Assembly (NCBI GenBank): GCA_020832495.1
Contig: JAFIEP010000004.1
Location: 1-64,000, forward strand
DNA: 64,000 nucleotides
From: Acidimicrobiia bacterium
Lineage (GTDB): Bacteria; Actinomycetota; Acidimicrobiia; Acidimicrobiales; Acidimicrobilacustridaceae
Reading direction: 5' to 3'
The notes under the pieces were generated by a model, which saw only the letters and a list, made by a program, of their open reading frames with translations, searched no databases and was not told the DNA's origin. Position numbers and translations under genes: made by a program. The stretch's first letter is position 1. Every line of letters begins with the position of its first letter. Shown piece after piece: positions 36,050 through 46,200 of the stretch.

Positions 36050-37735
36050 GTGGCATCCGTACCAGCCATCGGTGGTAGGTCAGCGTTGCCCAGCGAAGCG
36101 GAGCTGGCGCGCGTGCTCGACACCGGCGACGTCCGAAGCGTCGTTCAGCCCATCCTGGCGCTGGCCGACCAGCGGCTCGTGGCCTACGAGGCGCTGGCCC
36201 GGGTCGGGGTGGCCGCCACCGGACCACTGAGCTGGCTGGAGGCGGCCGACCGCTTCCGCTGCCGCGTCGATCTCGAGTTGCTGTGCCTCGATCGGGCCAT
36301 GGCCATCGGTCCTCCCCCCGGTGAGGCCCTGCTCTTCGTGAACCTGTCGCCCTCCACCCTGGGTGACCCCCGAGCCAAGGCCATCTGCGAACCGGGCGCC
36401 GACCGACTGGTGCTCGAGGTCTCCGAGGGTGAGATCATCGCCGACTACGAACGGTTCCTCTACGAGTTGCGGGGATGGACCGACATGGGCGCCCGCGTGG
36501 CGGTGGACGACACGGGTGCCGGCTATGCGAGCTTGCGTCACGTCCTTGCCCTCGAACCCGACTTCATCAAGCTCGATCGCAGCCTGATCGCCGGGATCGA
36601 GTCCGACCGGAACCGTCAGGCCCTGGTGACCGCCTTGGCGTCCTTCGCCATGCAGCTCGGGTCGACGGTGGTGGCCGAAGGGGTGGAGACCGCCGCAGAG
36701 TTGGATGCCGTGCGGGCATCGGGCGTCGAGCTGGCGCAGGGCTTCCTCCTCGGCGTGCCCGACGAGCCGTGGTCGACCGCGGTCGGTGGCCTGGGTGGCG
36801 TGGCCCAGCCGGCGGACGTGCGGTCGCTGCGGTCGTCGTTGGCGTTGGCGCCGGACCCACAGGCGGCCTGCGAGGCCGTGGTGGAGGAACTCCACCGACG
36901 CGGATGGTTGCCCTCGGTCTACCTCCTCGAGGGCGACCGATTGCGCTGCCAGGCCCAGCGAGGCCTGTGGCAGGTCCTCGACGGCCTCACCCCGGGTGTG
37001 GGCGTGACCGGCCGCTGTTTCGTCGAGGGCCGCGAGTTCGTCCTGCTCGGGGATCCGACGACCGAGCCCGGGTATCGGGAGGCCGTGCCGGGTGTCCGGG
37101 CCGAGGTGTGCGTTCCTCTCCGTGTGGAGGGCGTCGTGGTCGGTGCGCTCAACGTCGAGCGAGCGGTGGCGGCCGATCCGCTCGAGGTCGGATGGGTGCG
37201 TCGCAGCGCTGCGCTGCTCGGGGAGCGCCTGGCCGTTGTGGGACGCGAGCCGGTGCACACGCCGCTGGACCGTCTCGGGCACCACGCCCGGTGGTTGGCG
37301 GAGGCTCCTCCGAGCGAACTGACGGCGCGGGCGCTGGCCTCGTGCCGAGAGCTGAGCGGCATGAGCACGGCGGCGCTCATCCGCTGTGGTGGTGGTGACC
37401 CGAGCCTGGTGGCCAGCAGCGGGCCCCTCGAGGTGCTCGTGGCATCGCTGCAGGTGGGGGAACTGCGGACCCTCGTCGAACTCGTCGAGGGTACGGCTGC
37501 GTGTTACACGGCGGGCAGCACGGTGGACCAGGGCCTTGCCGGAACCGAGCGGTTGCGACGCGCCGGTGCCCGAGCGGTCACCATCGTGCCGGTTCGCGTA
37601 TCCGATGCGGTGGAGGCCTTGCTCCTCCTCGCCCATGGGACACCTCGGGCATTGCGCACGGCGGAGGTCGAGCCGCTCGAGGTGGTGGCATCGCTCGTCG
37701 GCGCGCGCCTGAGGACGCAGTCGACCCTCGACTGA
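36050..37735 (+). CDS. EAL-domain phosphodiesterase with GAF-like C-terminal region
   Basis: 561 residues. The EAL domain (about 15-255) retains the key residues: Glu47 in YEALAR, Asn99 in VNLS, Glu123 in EVSE, Asp153-Asp154 in DDTGAG, Lys174 in KLDRS and Glu210 in EGVE. It is therefore probably an active c-di-GMP phosphodiesterase, with F-to-T in the usual DDFGTG loop. A GAF-like domain (about 270-400) and a second, more divergent GAF-like region follow. No GGDEF domain or membrane helix is seen. GTG 36050 is chosen because AGGAGGTG stands 7 nt upstream; GTG 36020 lacks such a site. Confidence 0.85.
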   Translation: MASVPAIGGRSALPSEAELARVLDTGDVRSVVQPILALADQRLVAYEALARVGVAATGPLSWLEAADRFRCRVDLELLCLDRAMAIGPPPGEALLFVNLSPSTLGDPRAKAICEPGADRLVLEVSEGEIIADYERFLYELRGWTDMGARVAVDDTGAGYASLRHVLALEPDFIKLDRSLIAGIESDRNRQALVTALASFAMQLGSTVVAEGVETAAELDAVRASGVELAQGFLLGVPDEPWSTAVGGLGGVAQPADVRSLRSSLALAPDPQAACEAVVEELHRRGWLPSVYLLEGDRLRCQAQRGLWQVLDGLTPGVGVTGRCFVEGREFVLLGDPTTEPGYREAVPGVRAEVCVPLRVEGVVVGALNVERAVAADPLEVGWVRRSAALLGERLAVVGREPVHTPLDRLGHHARWLAEAPPSELTARALASCRELSGMSTAALIRCGGGDPSLVASSGPLEVLVASLQVGELRTLVELVEGTAACYTAGSTVDQGLAGTERLRRAGARAVTIVPVRVSDAVEALLLLAHGTPRALRTAEVEPLEVVASLVGARLRTQSTLD

Positions 37736-37757
37736 GCTCAGCGCCGGCGATACCCGA

Positions 37758-38330
37758 TCAGTGGCGTCCGTTGCGGAAGTGCGGCGTGGTCTGCGCCCAC
37801 AGCACGGCACAGATGCCGAGCATCGGCGCCATGGCCCAGGTGATGCCTGCTCCGATGAACACCACGACGGTGATGGCCAGCAGCATCGAGATGGGAACGA
37901 GCCGCAGTCCTCGGACCAACGAGCCGAGCACCGAGCGCCGGGGCGCACGTCGCCGGTAGAGGCGGTCGATGCGGTGACGCTCCACGAGGTGGCGTTGGAA
38001 CGACGTCAGATCGCCGAAGATGGCGGGGCACAACGGGCACGCTGCCTCGTCGGGGACACAGCGCCTTGCCGAACGAGCGCGCCGTCGTTCGCCGGTGCAC
38101 GAGTCCTGCCGGACCCCGCCGGCAGCACGACGGCGATCGGCGCGGATCTGCGCCATGGCGGCGTTGATGGTCCGTGTCCGCTCGGTCGCGTCGGTCAGCG
38201 TCCGCTGGTCAGCGTCGTGGAGCAGATCGGGGTGGTTGACCCGCAACAGGTGGCGGTACCGACGCTCCACCTCGGCGTCGCTGGCCGCCGGGGAGACACC
38301 GAGCACCTGATACGGAGATGTGGGCGTCAT
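37758..38330 (-). CDS. J-domain membrane protein with C2H2-like zinc finger
   Basis: 190 residues. The N-terminal J domain (about 5-65) begins with YQVLGVSPAASDAEVERRYR and keeps HPD at 33-35, so it could stimulate an Hsp70. A Cys/Arg-rich linker follows, then a CPLC...HLVERH unit (Cys98, Cys101, His114, His119) spaced like a C2H2 zinc finger. After this come two hydrophobic helices (about 137-180). No GF region or DnaJ zinc domain is present, so it is a J-like co-chaperone, not DnaJ. ATG 38330 has GGAG upstream. The client is unknown. Confidence 0.75.
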   Translation of the reverse strand: MTPTSPYQVLGVSPAASDAEVERRYRHLLRVNHPDLLHDADQRTLTDATERTRTINAAMAQIRADRRRAAGGVRQDSCTGERRRARSARRCVPDEAACPLCPAIFGDLTSFQRHLVERHRIDRLYRRRAPRRSVLGSLVRGLRLVPISMLLAITVVVFIGAGITWAMAPMLGICAVLWAQTTPHFRNGRH

Positions 38331-38485
38331 CGGTGATCTCCACAATGCCATTGGCGATCCGTGCCAACCGCTGGGCGCACCACAACCCTAGCGAGGTCTG
38401 CGGTCCCCGGCCCCTTGCAGCAGGCAGCCCTGGCATCGGCCAAGATGGGAGCCGTCGGACACCGGTCCGTGACGAGGAGGCAGCG

Positions 38486-39502
38486 ATGCAGTTGGGGATG
38501 GTCGGTCTGGGTCGGATGGGGGCCAACATGGTCCGCCGGTTGATGGCAGCGGGTCACGAGTGTGTCGTGTACGACCTCGACGCCGATGCCGTGGCTGTGC
38601 TCGTGGCCGAGGGTGCCACCGGCGCCACCACCCTCGAGGAGTTCGCTGCTGCACTCACCACGCCGCGGGCTGCGTGGGTGATGGTGCCCGCGGCGGTCAC
38701 CGGCGCCACCGTCGCAGCGCTGGCCGAGCATTTCGAGGCGGACGACGTCATCATCGACGGTGGCAACTCGTTCTACCGTGACGACATCGATCGGGCCGCT
38801 GACCTGGCGACGTCGGGGATCCACTACGTGGACTGCGGGACGAGTGGGGGTGTGTGGGGCCTCGAGCGTGGCTACTGCCTGATGATCGGCGGTGAGCACG
38901 AGGTGGTGGAGCGCCTCGCACCCATCTTCGCCACCATCGCCCCCGGGATCGGCGACGTGGAGCGGACGCCGGGCCGTTCGGGTGAGCCCACCCCTGAGGA
39001 ACAGGGATGGCTGCACTGCGGCCCCAACGGTGCCGGCCACTTCGTGAAGATGGTGCACAACGGGATCGAGTACGGGGTCATGGCCGCCTACGCCGAAGGG
39101 CTCAACATCCTGGCGCACGCCGATGTGGGGCTGCACCAACAAGAGCAGGACGCCGAGACCACCCCGCTGCGCGACCCGCAGTACTACCAGTTCGACATCG
39201 ACCTGCCGAAGGTGGCGGAGGTGTGGCGTCGAGGCAGCGTGATCGGTTCGTGGCTGTTGGACCTCACCGCCGCAGCCCTGGTGGCTGATCCGGACATGTC
39301 GAGTTTCGCCGGGCGGGTCTCGGACTCGGGCGAGGGCCGGTGGACCGCCATGGCCGCCATCGAGACCGGGGCGCCGGCGCCGGTGCTGACCGCCGCGCTC
39401 TACGAGCGGTTCATGTCGCGAGGCGAGGCGGAACTCGCCGACAAGCTGCTGTCGGCCATGCGCAAGCAGTTCGGCGGTCACGACGAGAAGCCCGCCGGCT
39501 GA
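38486..39502 (+). CDS. gnd: 6-phosphogluconate dehydrogenase, decarboxylating (GndA-like short form)
   Basis: 338 residues. Rossmann motif GLGRMGANMVRRL at the start, VDCGTSGGVWGLERGYCLMIGG in the middle and the catalytic segment GAGHFVKMVHNGIEYG are typical of the short, usually NAD-linked bacterial enzyme. It makes ribulose 5-phosphate in the pentose phosphate route. ATG 38486 has GAGGAGG upstream. The aldose epimerase gene begins 6 bp after the stop, so the two are co-transcribed. Confidence 0.93.
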   Translation: MQLGMVGLGRMGANMVRRLMAAGHECVVYDLDADAVAVLVAEGATGATTLEEFAAALTTPRAAWVMVPAAVTGATVAALAEHFEADDVIIDGGNSFYRDDIDRAADLATSGIHYVDCGTSGGVWGLERGYCLMIGGEHEVVERLAPIFATIAPGIGDVERTPGRSGEPTPEEQGWLHCGPNGAGHFVKMVHNGIEYGVMAAYAEGLNILAHADVGLHQQEQDAETTPLRDPQYYQFDIDLPKVAEVWRRGSVIGSWLLDLTAAALVADPDMSSFAGRVSDSGEGRWTAMAAIETGAPAPVLTAALYERFMSRGEAELADKLLSAMRKQFGGHDEKPAG

Positions 39503-39507
39503 GCACC

Positions 39508-40506
39508 GTGAGCCCGACCGACCGCCACCTGACCGAGCCGCCGCACGGCAGTGTGCGCGCCCACGTGGTCGCTGGTGAGGCAGCGCTCACCCTGGCCGTG
39601 GGCGATGCCACGTGCACGGTCTTGCCGGAGCTCGCCATGGTGGGGGTGGGACTCGGGCTGGGTGAGGTGGTCGTGGTCTCCCCGCACCGTGCGATCTCCG
39701 ACCTCGAGCGCGGTGCACACACGCTCGGCATCCCGCTGCTCTACCCGTGGGCGAACCGTCTGGGTGGCGACACCGTCGACCTGGGGGGCACGACCGTCGA
39801 CCTGACGCAGTCGCCCATGGTGAGCCGCGACCCGGCCGGGTTGCCCATGCACGGCACCATGCTCGGTCGGCGACCGTTCGACGTGCGCTCGGTGGAGACG
39901 GCACCGGGGTCGGTGCTGGTGCGCAGCGGTATCGACATGACGGCGCACCCGGCGCTGTGGTCGACCTTTCCCTACGAACACGACCTCGAGGTGACCCACG
40001 AGCTCTCGCTCGTCGACGAGCTCCGGGCGGTGGCGCTCGTGGTCAGCGTGACGGTCCACGCCACGGGGGATCGACCCGTGCCGGTCTCGTTCGGTTGGCA
40101 TCCGTACTTCCACCTTCCCTCGGAACGCTCAGCGTGGAGGCTGCAGCTCCCCGAGCGACAGGCCCTCGTGCTCGACGACCGCATGCTGCCCACCGGCGAC
40201 ACCGAGGATCTCCCGGCGGAGGACGTCACCCTCGGTGACCGCACCTACGACGACGCCTACCGCCTCGTCGGCACCGCAGCGGAGCTGCGGACCTTCACGC
40301 TGACCGACGACGGGACGTCGGTGCGCGTCGTGCCCGGGGAGGGCTACGCCTTCACACAGCTCTACGTCCCCGAGGCGCCTGATGTGGTGGCCATCGAACC
40401 GATGGTGGCGGCGGCGGACGCCCTGGTCAGCGGTGCCCACCCGACCGTGGCACCCGGCGAGCGCTACCGTGCCACCTTCGTGGTGGAGGTGGAGGACCAC
40501 CGCTGA
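39508..40506 (+). CDS. Aldose 1-epimerase family protein
   Basis: 332 residues of the galactose mutarotase-like beta-sandwich. The conserved positions are LLYPWANRLGG near residue 80, MHGTMLGRRPF with the first His, GWHPYFHLP with the catalytic His, and EPMVAAADALVSG with the catalytic Glu near the end. It interconverts sugar anomers, or acts on a sugar phosphate as in the YeaD group. GTG 39508 follows the gnd stop by 5 nt. Pairing with gnd suggests a role in feeding hexoses to the pentose phosphate route. Confidence 0.85.
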   Translation: MSPTDRHLTEPPHGSVRAHVVAGEAALTLAVGDATCTVLPELAMVGVGLGLGEVVVVSPHRAISDLERGAHTLGIPLLYPWANRLGGDTVDLGGTTVDLTQSPMVSRDPAGLPMHGTMLGRRPFDVRSVETAPGSVLVRSGIDMTAHPALWSTFPYEHDLEVTHELSLVDELRAVALVVSVTVHATGDRPVPVSFGWHPYFHLPSERSAWRLQLPERQALVLDDRMLPTGDTEDLPAEDVTLGDRTYDDAYRLVGTAAELRTFTLTDDGTSVRVVPGEGYAFTQLYVPEAPDVVAIEPMVAAADALVSGAHPTVAPGERYRATFVVEVEDHR

Positions 40507-40515
40507 CGCCTCCGG

Positions 40516-41993
40516 TCAGGGCTCCACCGACGTGGTCCGGTAGCGCCAGGCATCGACGAATCCATCTGGCGTCGAGGCGAGACCTGCCTTGTCCCACAGC
40601 GCTCGGCAGAAGGTGATGGGTCGGTCGAACTGGTCCCACACCGCCGGCAGGAACGTTCCTCGCGCGCGACCCGACGACAGCCACACCCCATCGAGGGGTG
40701 GCACCAGTTGCTCGGCGAGTTCCTCGGGACTGCGGACCGGTCGGAGCGGCTGGAGGGAGCCGACGACCGACACACTGATGCGGAGCCCGCGTAGGTCGCC
40801 GGCGGTGAGCGCAGGGAGACGGGGGTCGGAGAAGGCGGCGGCCTCGGCGTTGTGCAGGGCGTTGTCGATCAGCGACGCCGGTGATGGGTCGGCGCGGCGT
40901 CCCCGGCGCCTGCGCCGTTCGGTGTCCCCGACAGCGTCGTCGGGGGGTGGGATGGTGCCGACGCACCCGGCCAGCGAGCCGTCGGCGTGGCGGAGGGTGA
41001 CGAACGTGGCGGCTGGCTGAGCGAGGCGAGGGTGCGCGGTGGTGTCGTGGCGGTGCTCGTACGGCACGCCGAGGCGACGGTGGAGCCGCGCCGCCACCGC
41101 ATCGAGCACTGCCGCAGCAGCGGCGGCGTCGAAAGGCGCCGGGGTGGGCGGGGCGGTGGTGACGGCCAGGCTGGCGTAGCCGACCACGCGGTCGGGTGGC
41201 CCCCCGGTGTCGGCGGACGTGGCCTGTTCGAGCAGCACCGGCTGCAGCACACGCTGGCGGCACAGCTCGAGGGTGGCTCGAAGCGGCCGTACCCCACATG
41301 CATCAGCGCCGGTGAGATCGTCACTCTCGAGGGCGACGGCGGCCGCCAACGTGGCGCGGTCACGGCGGACCGCCTCAGGACGGGGGAGATAGTGGCTGAG
41401 GTCGGTGGAGACCACGACGAGCGTGTCGGGTGGATCCCACACGGCACGCAGCACCCTTGCGGTGGCCTCGGGCGAGGCGCCTCCGACGACCAGTGCCAGT
41501 GCCTGCCACGACGAGTCGCGCAGCACCCGTTGCAGGAAGGGGAGTTGCACCTCGAGAGCGTGCTCGTGACGGTGCGGACCGTCGTCGACGGCCACGTCCG
41601 GGTCGCCGGCCACCATCTCGCGCAGTGCCCGGGCTGCCGGCACGTCGCCGAGGGGTGTGCGGAAGCGATCAGCTCCGGAGACGGCCATCGAACGCACCCG
41701 TTCACGGTGGGCGGGCCCGATGAGCACCACGGTGCGGGGTTGGCGGGGCTGGCGGCGGAGCAGCGCGTACGCCGCTGCTGCCACCGGACCGGAGTAGACC
41801 AGCCCGGCATGGGGGACGATCACCGCCCCGAGGTGGTCGCCGGTGGTCACTGCTTCGGGCCACGCCGGTCCCCGGGCGGCGGCACGCTCGTCGGCGGCAG
41901 CCAACTGGTCGTCGACCAGCGTGCGCAGCGCGGCGGGCTCGGCAGGATAGAACGATCCGGCCACCGCTGGAGGCCGGACGGCCTGCTCGGTAC

Positions 41994-41997
<4 letters not shown>
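40516..41997 (-). CDS. AmmeMemoRadiSam system: Memo (protein B) - AMMECR1 (protein A) fusion
   Basis: 493 residues. The N-terminal Memo-like domain (about 5-275) starts RPPAVAGSFYPAEPAAL and keeps VPHAGLVYSG (His63), GPAH (His97), HALEVQLPFLQ, STDLSHY and a CGVRPL cysteine. These match the metal-site residues of Memo proteins, which are related to class III extradiol dioxygenases. The C-terminal AMMECR1 domain (about 280-493) shows FVTLRHADGSLAGCVGTI, FSDPRLPALTAGDL and IRSPEEL-like VRSPEELAEQL. A short Arg-rich insert sits inside it. ATG 41997 overlaps the radical SAM gene by 4 bp. The reaction of this three-part system is unknown. Confidence 0.9.
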
Positions 41998-43100
<1,103 letters not shown>

Positions 43101-43107
43101 TGCTTCC

Positions 43108-43113
43108 AGGCTA
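43108..43113 (-). promoter_or_regulatory. Putative -10 box of the AmmeMemoRadiSam operon
   Basis: TAGCCT on the minus strand, 7 nt before GTG 43100. Confidence 0.4.
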
Positions 43114-43206
43114 GGAGGCTGCTGACCGAGTGGCTCGGCGCGTCGAGGTGAGAGACGCCGGCTGTCAGAACGTCGTTCTCGAAGGGTGCGCCGGTTCAGT
43201 GGTTCG

Positions 43207-43235
43207 TTGACGAGTCAGATCCGCTGGGCTAGACC
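43207..43235 (+). promoter_or_regulatory. Putative promoter of the SLH propeller gene
   Basis: TTGACG at 43207-43212 and TAGACC at 43230-43235 with a 17-bp spacer. This predicts a leader of about 50 nt before ATG 43293. Confidence 0.5.
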
Positions 43236-43292
43236 CCATGGCCAGGTCGGGCTGCGTCGAGGTGCGGGCCCTTCACAGGGAGCAGGTGCGAC

Positions 43293-46200
43293 ATGGGTAC
43301 GTCCGACACGCGCGCGAGAAGTGTTTCGCTGATCGTGGTCACCGCGCTGTTGGCCACGGTGATCGCCCTGGCGCCACCCCATCAGGGAGCGACGGCGTCG
43401 GCCCTGCCGGTCGACATCGACCTGGTGGCCACCGACGTCGCCAACCCTCGCTCAGTGGCGCTCGGACCCGATGGTGCGGTGTGGTTCGCCAACTACGGGC
43501 GGAACTCCATCGGCCGTGTCACCGTCGATGGCGTCCACAGCGTGTTCGTCGACGAGCGCATCGACCGTCCGGAGTCGATCGCTGCCGGTCCTGACGGTGC
43601 GGTGTGGTTCACCAACGTGGGCAACGACACGATCGGTCGGATCACGTTGTCGGGTGCGGTGAGCAGCTTCGACCACCACGGCATCGATCGCCCCGGTTCG
43701 ATCACCGCCGGTCCCGACGGCAACGTGTGGTTCACCAATTCCGGTGGCAACTCGGTCGGGCGCATCACCTCCTCTGGGGTGGTGAGCATCTTCGCCGGTG
43801 GTGGTATCGCCAGACCTGAGGGCATCACCGCCGGTCCCGATGGCAACGTGTGGTTCGCCAACCAGGAGAACAGCTCGATTGGGCGGATAGCTCCCGACGG
43901 TACGATCGCCAACTTCGCGGACGAGAACACCCGCCAGCCGTGGGACATCACCGCAGGCCCCGATGGGAACCTCTGGTTCACGAACCAGGAGGACAACACC
44001 ATCGGTCGGATCAGCCCGACCGGTGAGACCTGGGCGTCCGAGTCGATCTTCATCGCCGGCGTCCACGGGATCACCGCTGGGCCCGACGGCAACGTGTGGT
44101 TCACGAACATCTTCGCCGGCTCGATCGGCCGGATCACGCCGGCCGGGGACATCACGATCTTCGAGAGCCCCGACGTGCACTGGCCGTGGGACATCGTCGC
44201 TGCTCCCGACGGCAACCTGTGGTTCGCCAACACGCTGCAGCACTCCATCGGACGCATCACACCGACCGGTGAGGTGACGCTGAGCCTGGGGAACAACATC
44301 CGTGAACCCGGCGGCGTGGCGGTCGGTGCGGCTGGTGACCTGTGGTTCACCAACTGGGGCAGCGACAGCATCGGTCGCACCACGCCGAAGGGCCTCACCG
44401 ACAACTTCGCCGACGAGCAGATCTCCAGGCCGGCCGACATCACGCTGGGGCCCGACGGCAACATGTGGTTCACGAACCACTCCGGTGGCTCGATCGGCCG
44501 CATCACCCCGAGCGGCGAACTCGCCACGTTCTCCGACCCGGGCATCGTGGGTCCGTGGGGGATCACCGCAGGCCCCGACGGGAACCTGTGGTTCACGAAC
44601 TACGCAGGAGGTTCGGTGGGTCGGCTCAGTCCCGACGGGTCGGTGGCGACCTTCGCACACCCCGAGATCCAGTTGCCCCGGGCCATCACGGCCGGTCCGG
44701 ACGGAAACCTGTGGTTCGCCAACTGGGCCAACAGTTCGATCGGTCGGGTCACGCCCGAGGGCGTGATCACGCTGTTCACCGATCCGGACATCGTGGGTCC
44801 GTGGGGGATCACCGCAGGCCCCGACGGGAACCTGTGGTTCACCAACAACTCGGCGCCCTCGATCGGTCGCATCACCCCCGCAGGCGAGGTCACGACCTTC
44901 CCCGACTCGCAGATTCTGGCGGCACGCGACATCACGACCGGCATCGACGGCTCCTTGTGGTTCACCGTGTGGGGGACCGGCTCCCTCGGACAGATGACCA
45001 CCGACGGCGTGTTCACCCGGTTCACGAACCCGTACATGGACGGACCCAGTGGCATCGCCGCTGCGGCCGACGGTTCGATCTGGTTCACCAACAGCATTGG
45101 CGACTCGCTCGGCGCCATCCGACCGGCTGCCGACGGCGTCTGGGTGACGCCGACCACCCTGACACCCTCGAGCTCCGCCACGCTCTGGCTGGCAGGCGCC
45201 GACGGAGGCGTGCCCGTCGTGCGTCCCGGTGTCGAGGTGTGGTTGCGCGACGACGGTGTCGACGTTCGCCAGGCAACGGTGACCTCCACGAGCGGTGCCA
45301 CGGCGGTGCTCGCAGTCGATGCGTCGGATCTTGTCGGTACCTTCGATGTCGTCGTGGTCGACCCCACCCTGGGTGAACGGGGTCCGTTCGGACCGGTCAC
45401 GTTCCAGGACGTGTCGCTGAGTGCCTCGCCCCGACAGCTCTCGGCTGCGTCGAGCGCCACCGTGACCGTGTGGGGTGCCGCGCTCGGTGCGGGTACGGAC
45501 GTGCGCCTGGTGCGAACGGGGGAGCCCGCCCGGGTCGCCACCGTGGCGGCCGACGACGACGAACGGCGACTCACGGCCACCTTCGACCTGAGCGGTGCAC
45601 CACTCGGCACGTGGACGCTCGAGGTGGACCGGCCAGGTCGGTCGGTCGACGACCTGGGGGACGTCGAGGTGGTCGAGCCGGTGAAGCCTCGCCTCGGGGT
45701 GTCGGTGCTCGACGACGTGTACCGGCCCGGGTTCCCGAGCCGGTTCCGAGTGCTGGTCTCGAACCCGGGGAACCAAGATGCCACGGGCATCCCCGTCGCC
45801 GTGGCGGGCTTGCCCGAGGGCACGGTGATCCAGTCACCCGAGTCGGTGTCGGTCAGCTTGGACGGCTCCGAGCGGGCGACCGACCTGACCGAGCTCACCT
45901 ACCCGAACGGTGACGGGACCGTCACGTTGCCGCTCGTCCTGTCGGGCATTGCCGCGGGTGATGCGCAGGTGATCGACCTGGTGGTCACCTTGCCGCTCGA
46001 GACGGTGGACGAGGACGTGACCGTCCGCGGGGTGGTCTACTCGTGCACCGACTCGTGGCAGCTCGACCGATCGGGCATGGCGCGAGGCATCCTGAGCAAC
46101 GAGTGTCTGGGCACGATCGGCAACATCGTGGTCGACAAGCTCGTCGACCACGTGACCTCGCCGTTGGGCGCGTGTGCGGGCGTGGCCAGCGACCTGGTCG

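Noticed and set aside
36080-37948. A 622-codon frame antisense to the EAL gene
   Set aside because: The EAL catalytic residues on the plus strand are all in place; the antisense translation has no recognisable domain.
43293-45200. Virginiamycin B lyase activity for the propeller
   Set aside because: The blade repeat resembles Vgb, but 14 blades, SLH domains and no confirmed catalytic residues make antibiotic inactivation an unsupported claim.
43452-45776. A 774-codon open frame antisense to the 14-blade propeller
   Set aside because: Its apparent repeats are only the reverse reading of the blade repeats; no start signals or family features were seen.
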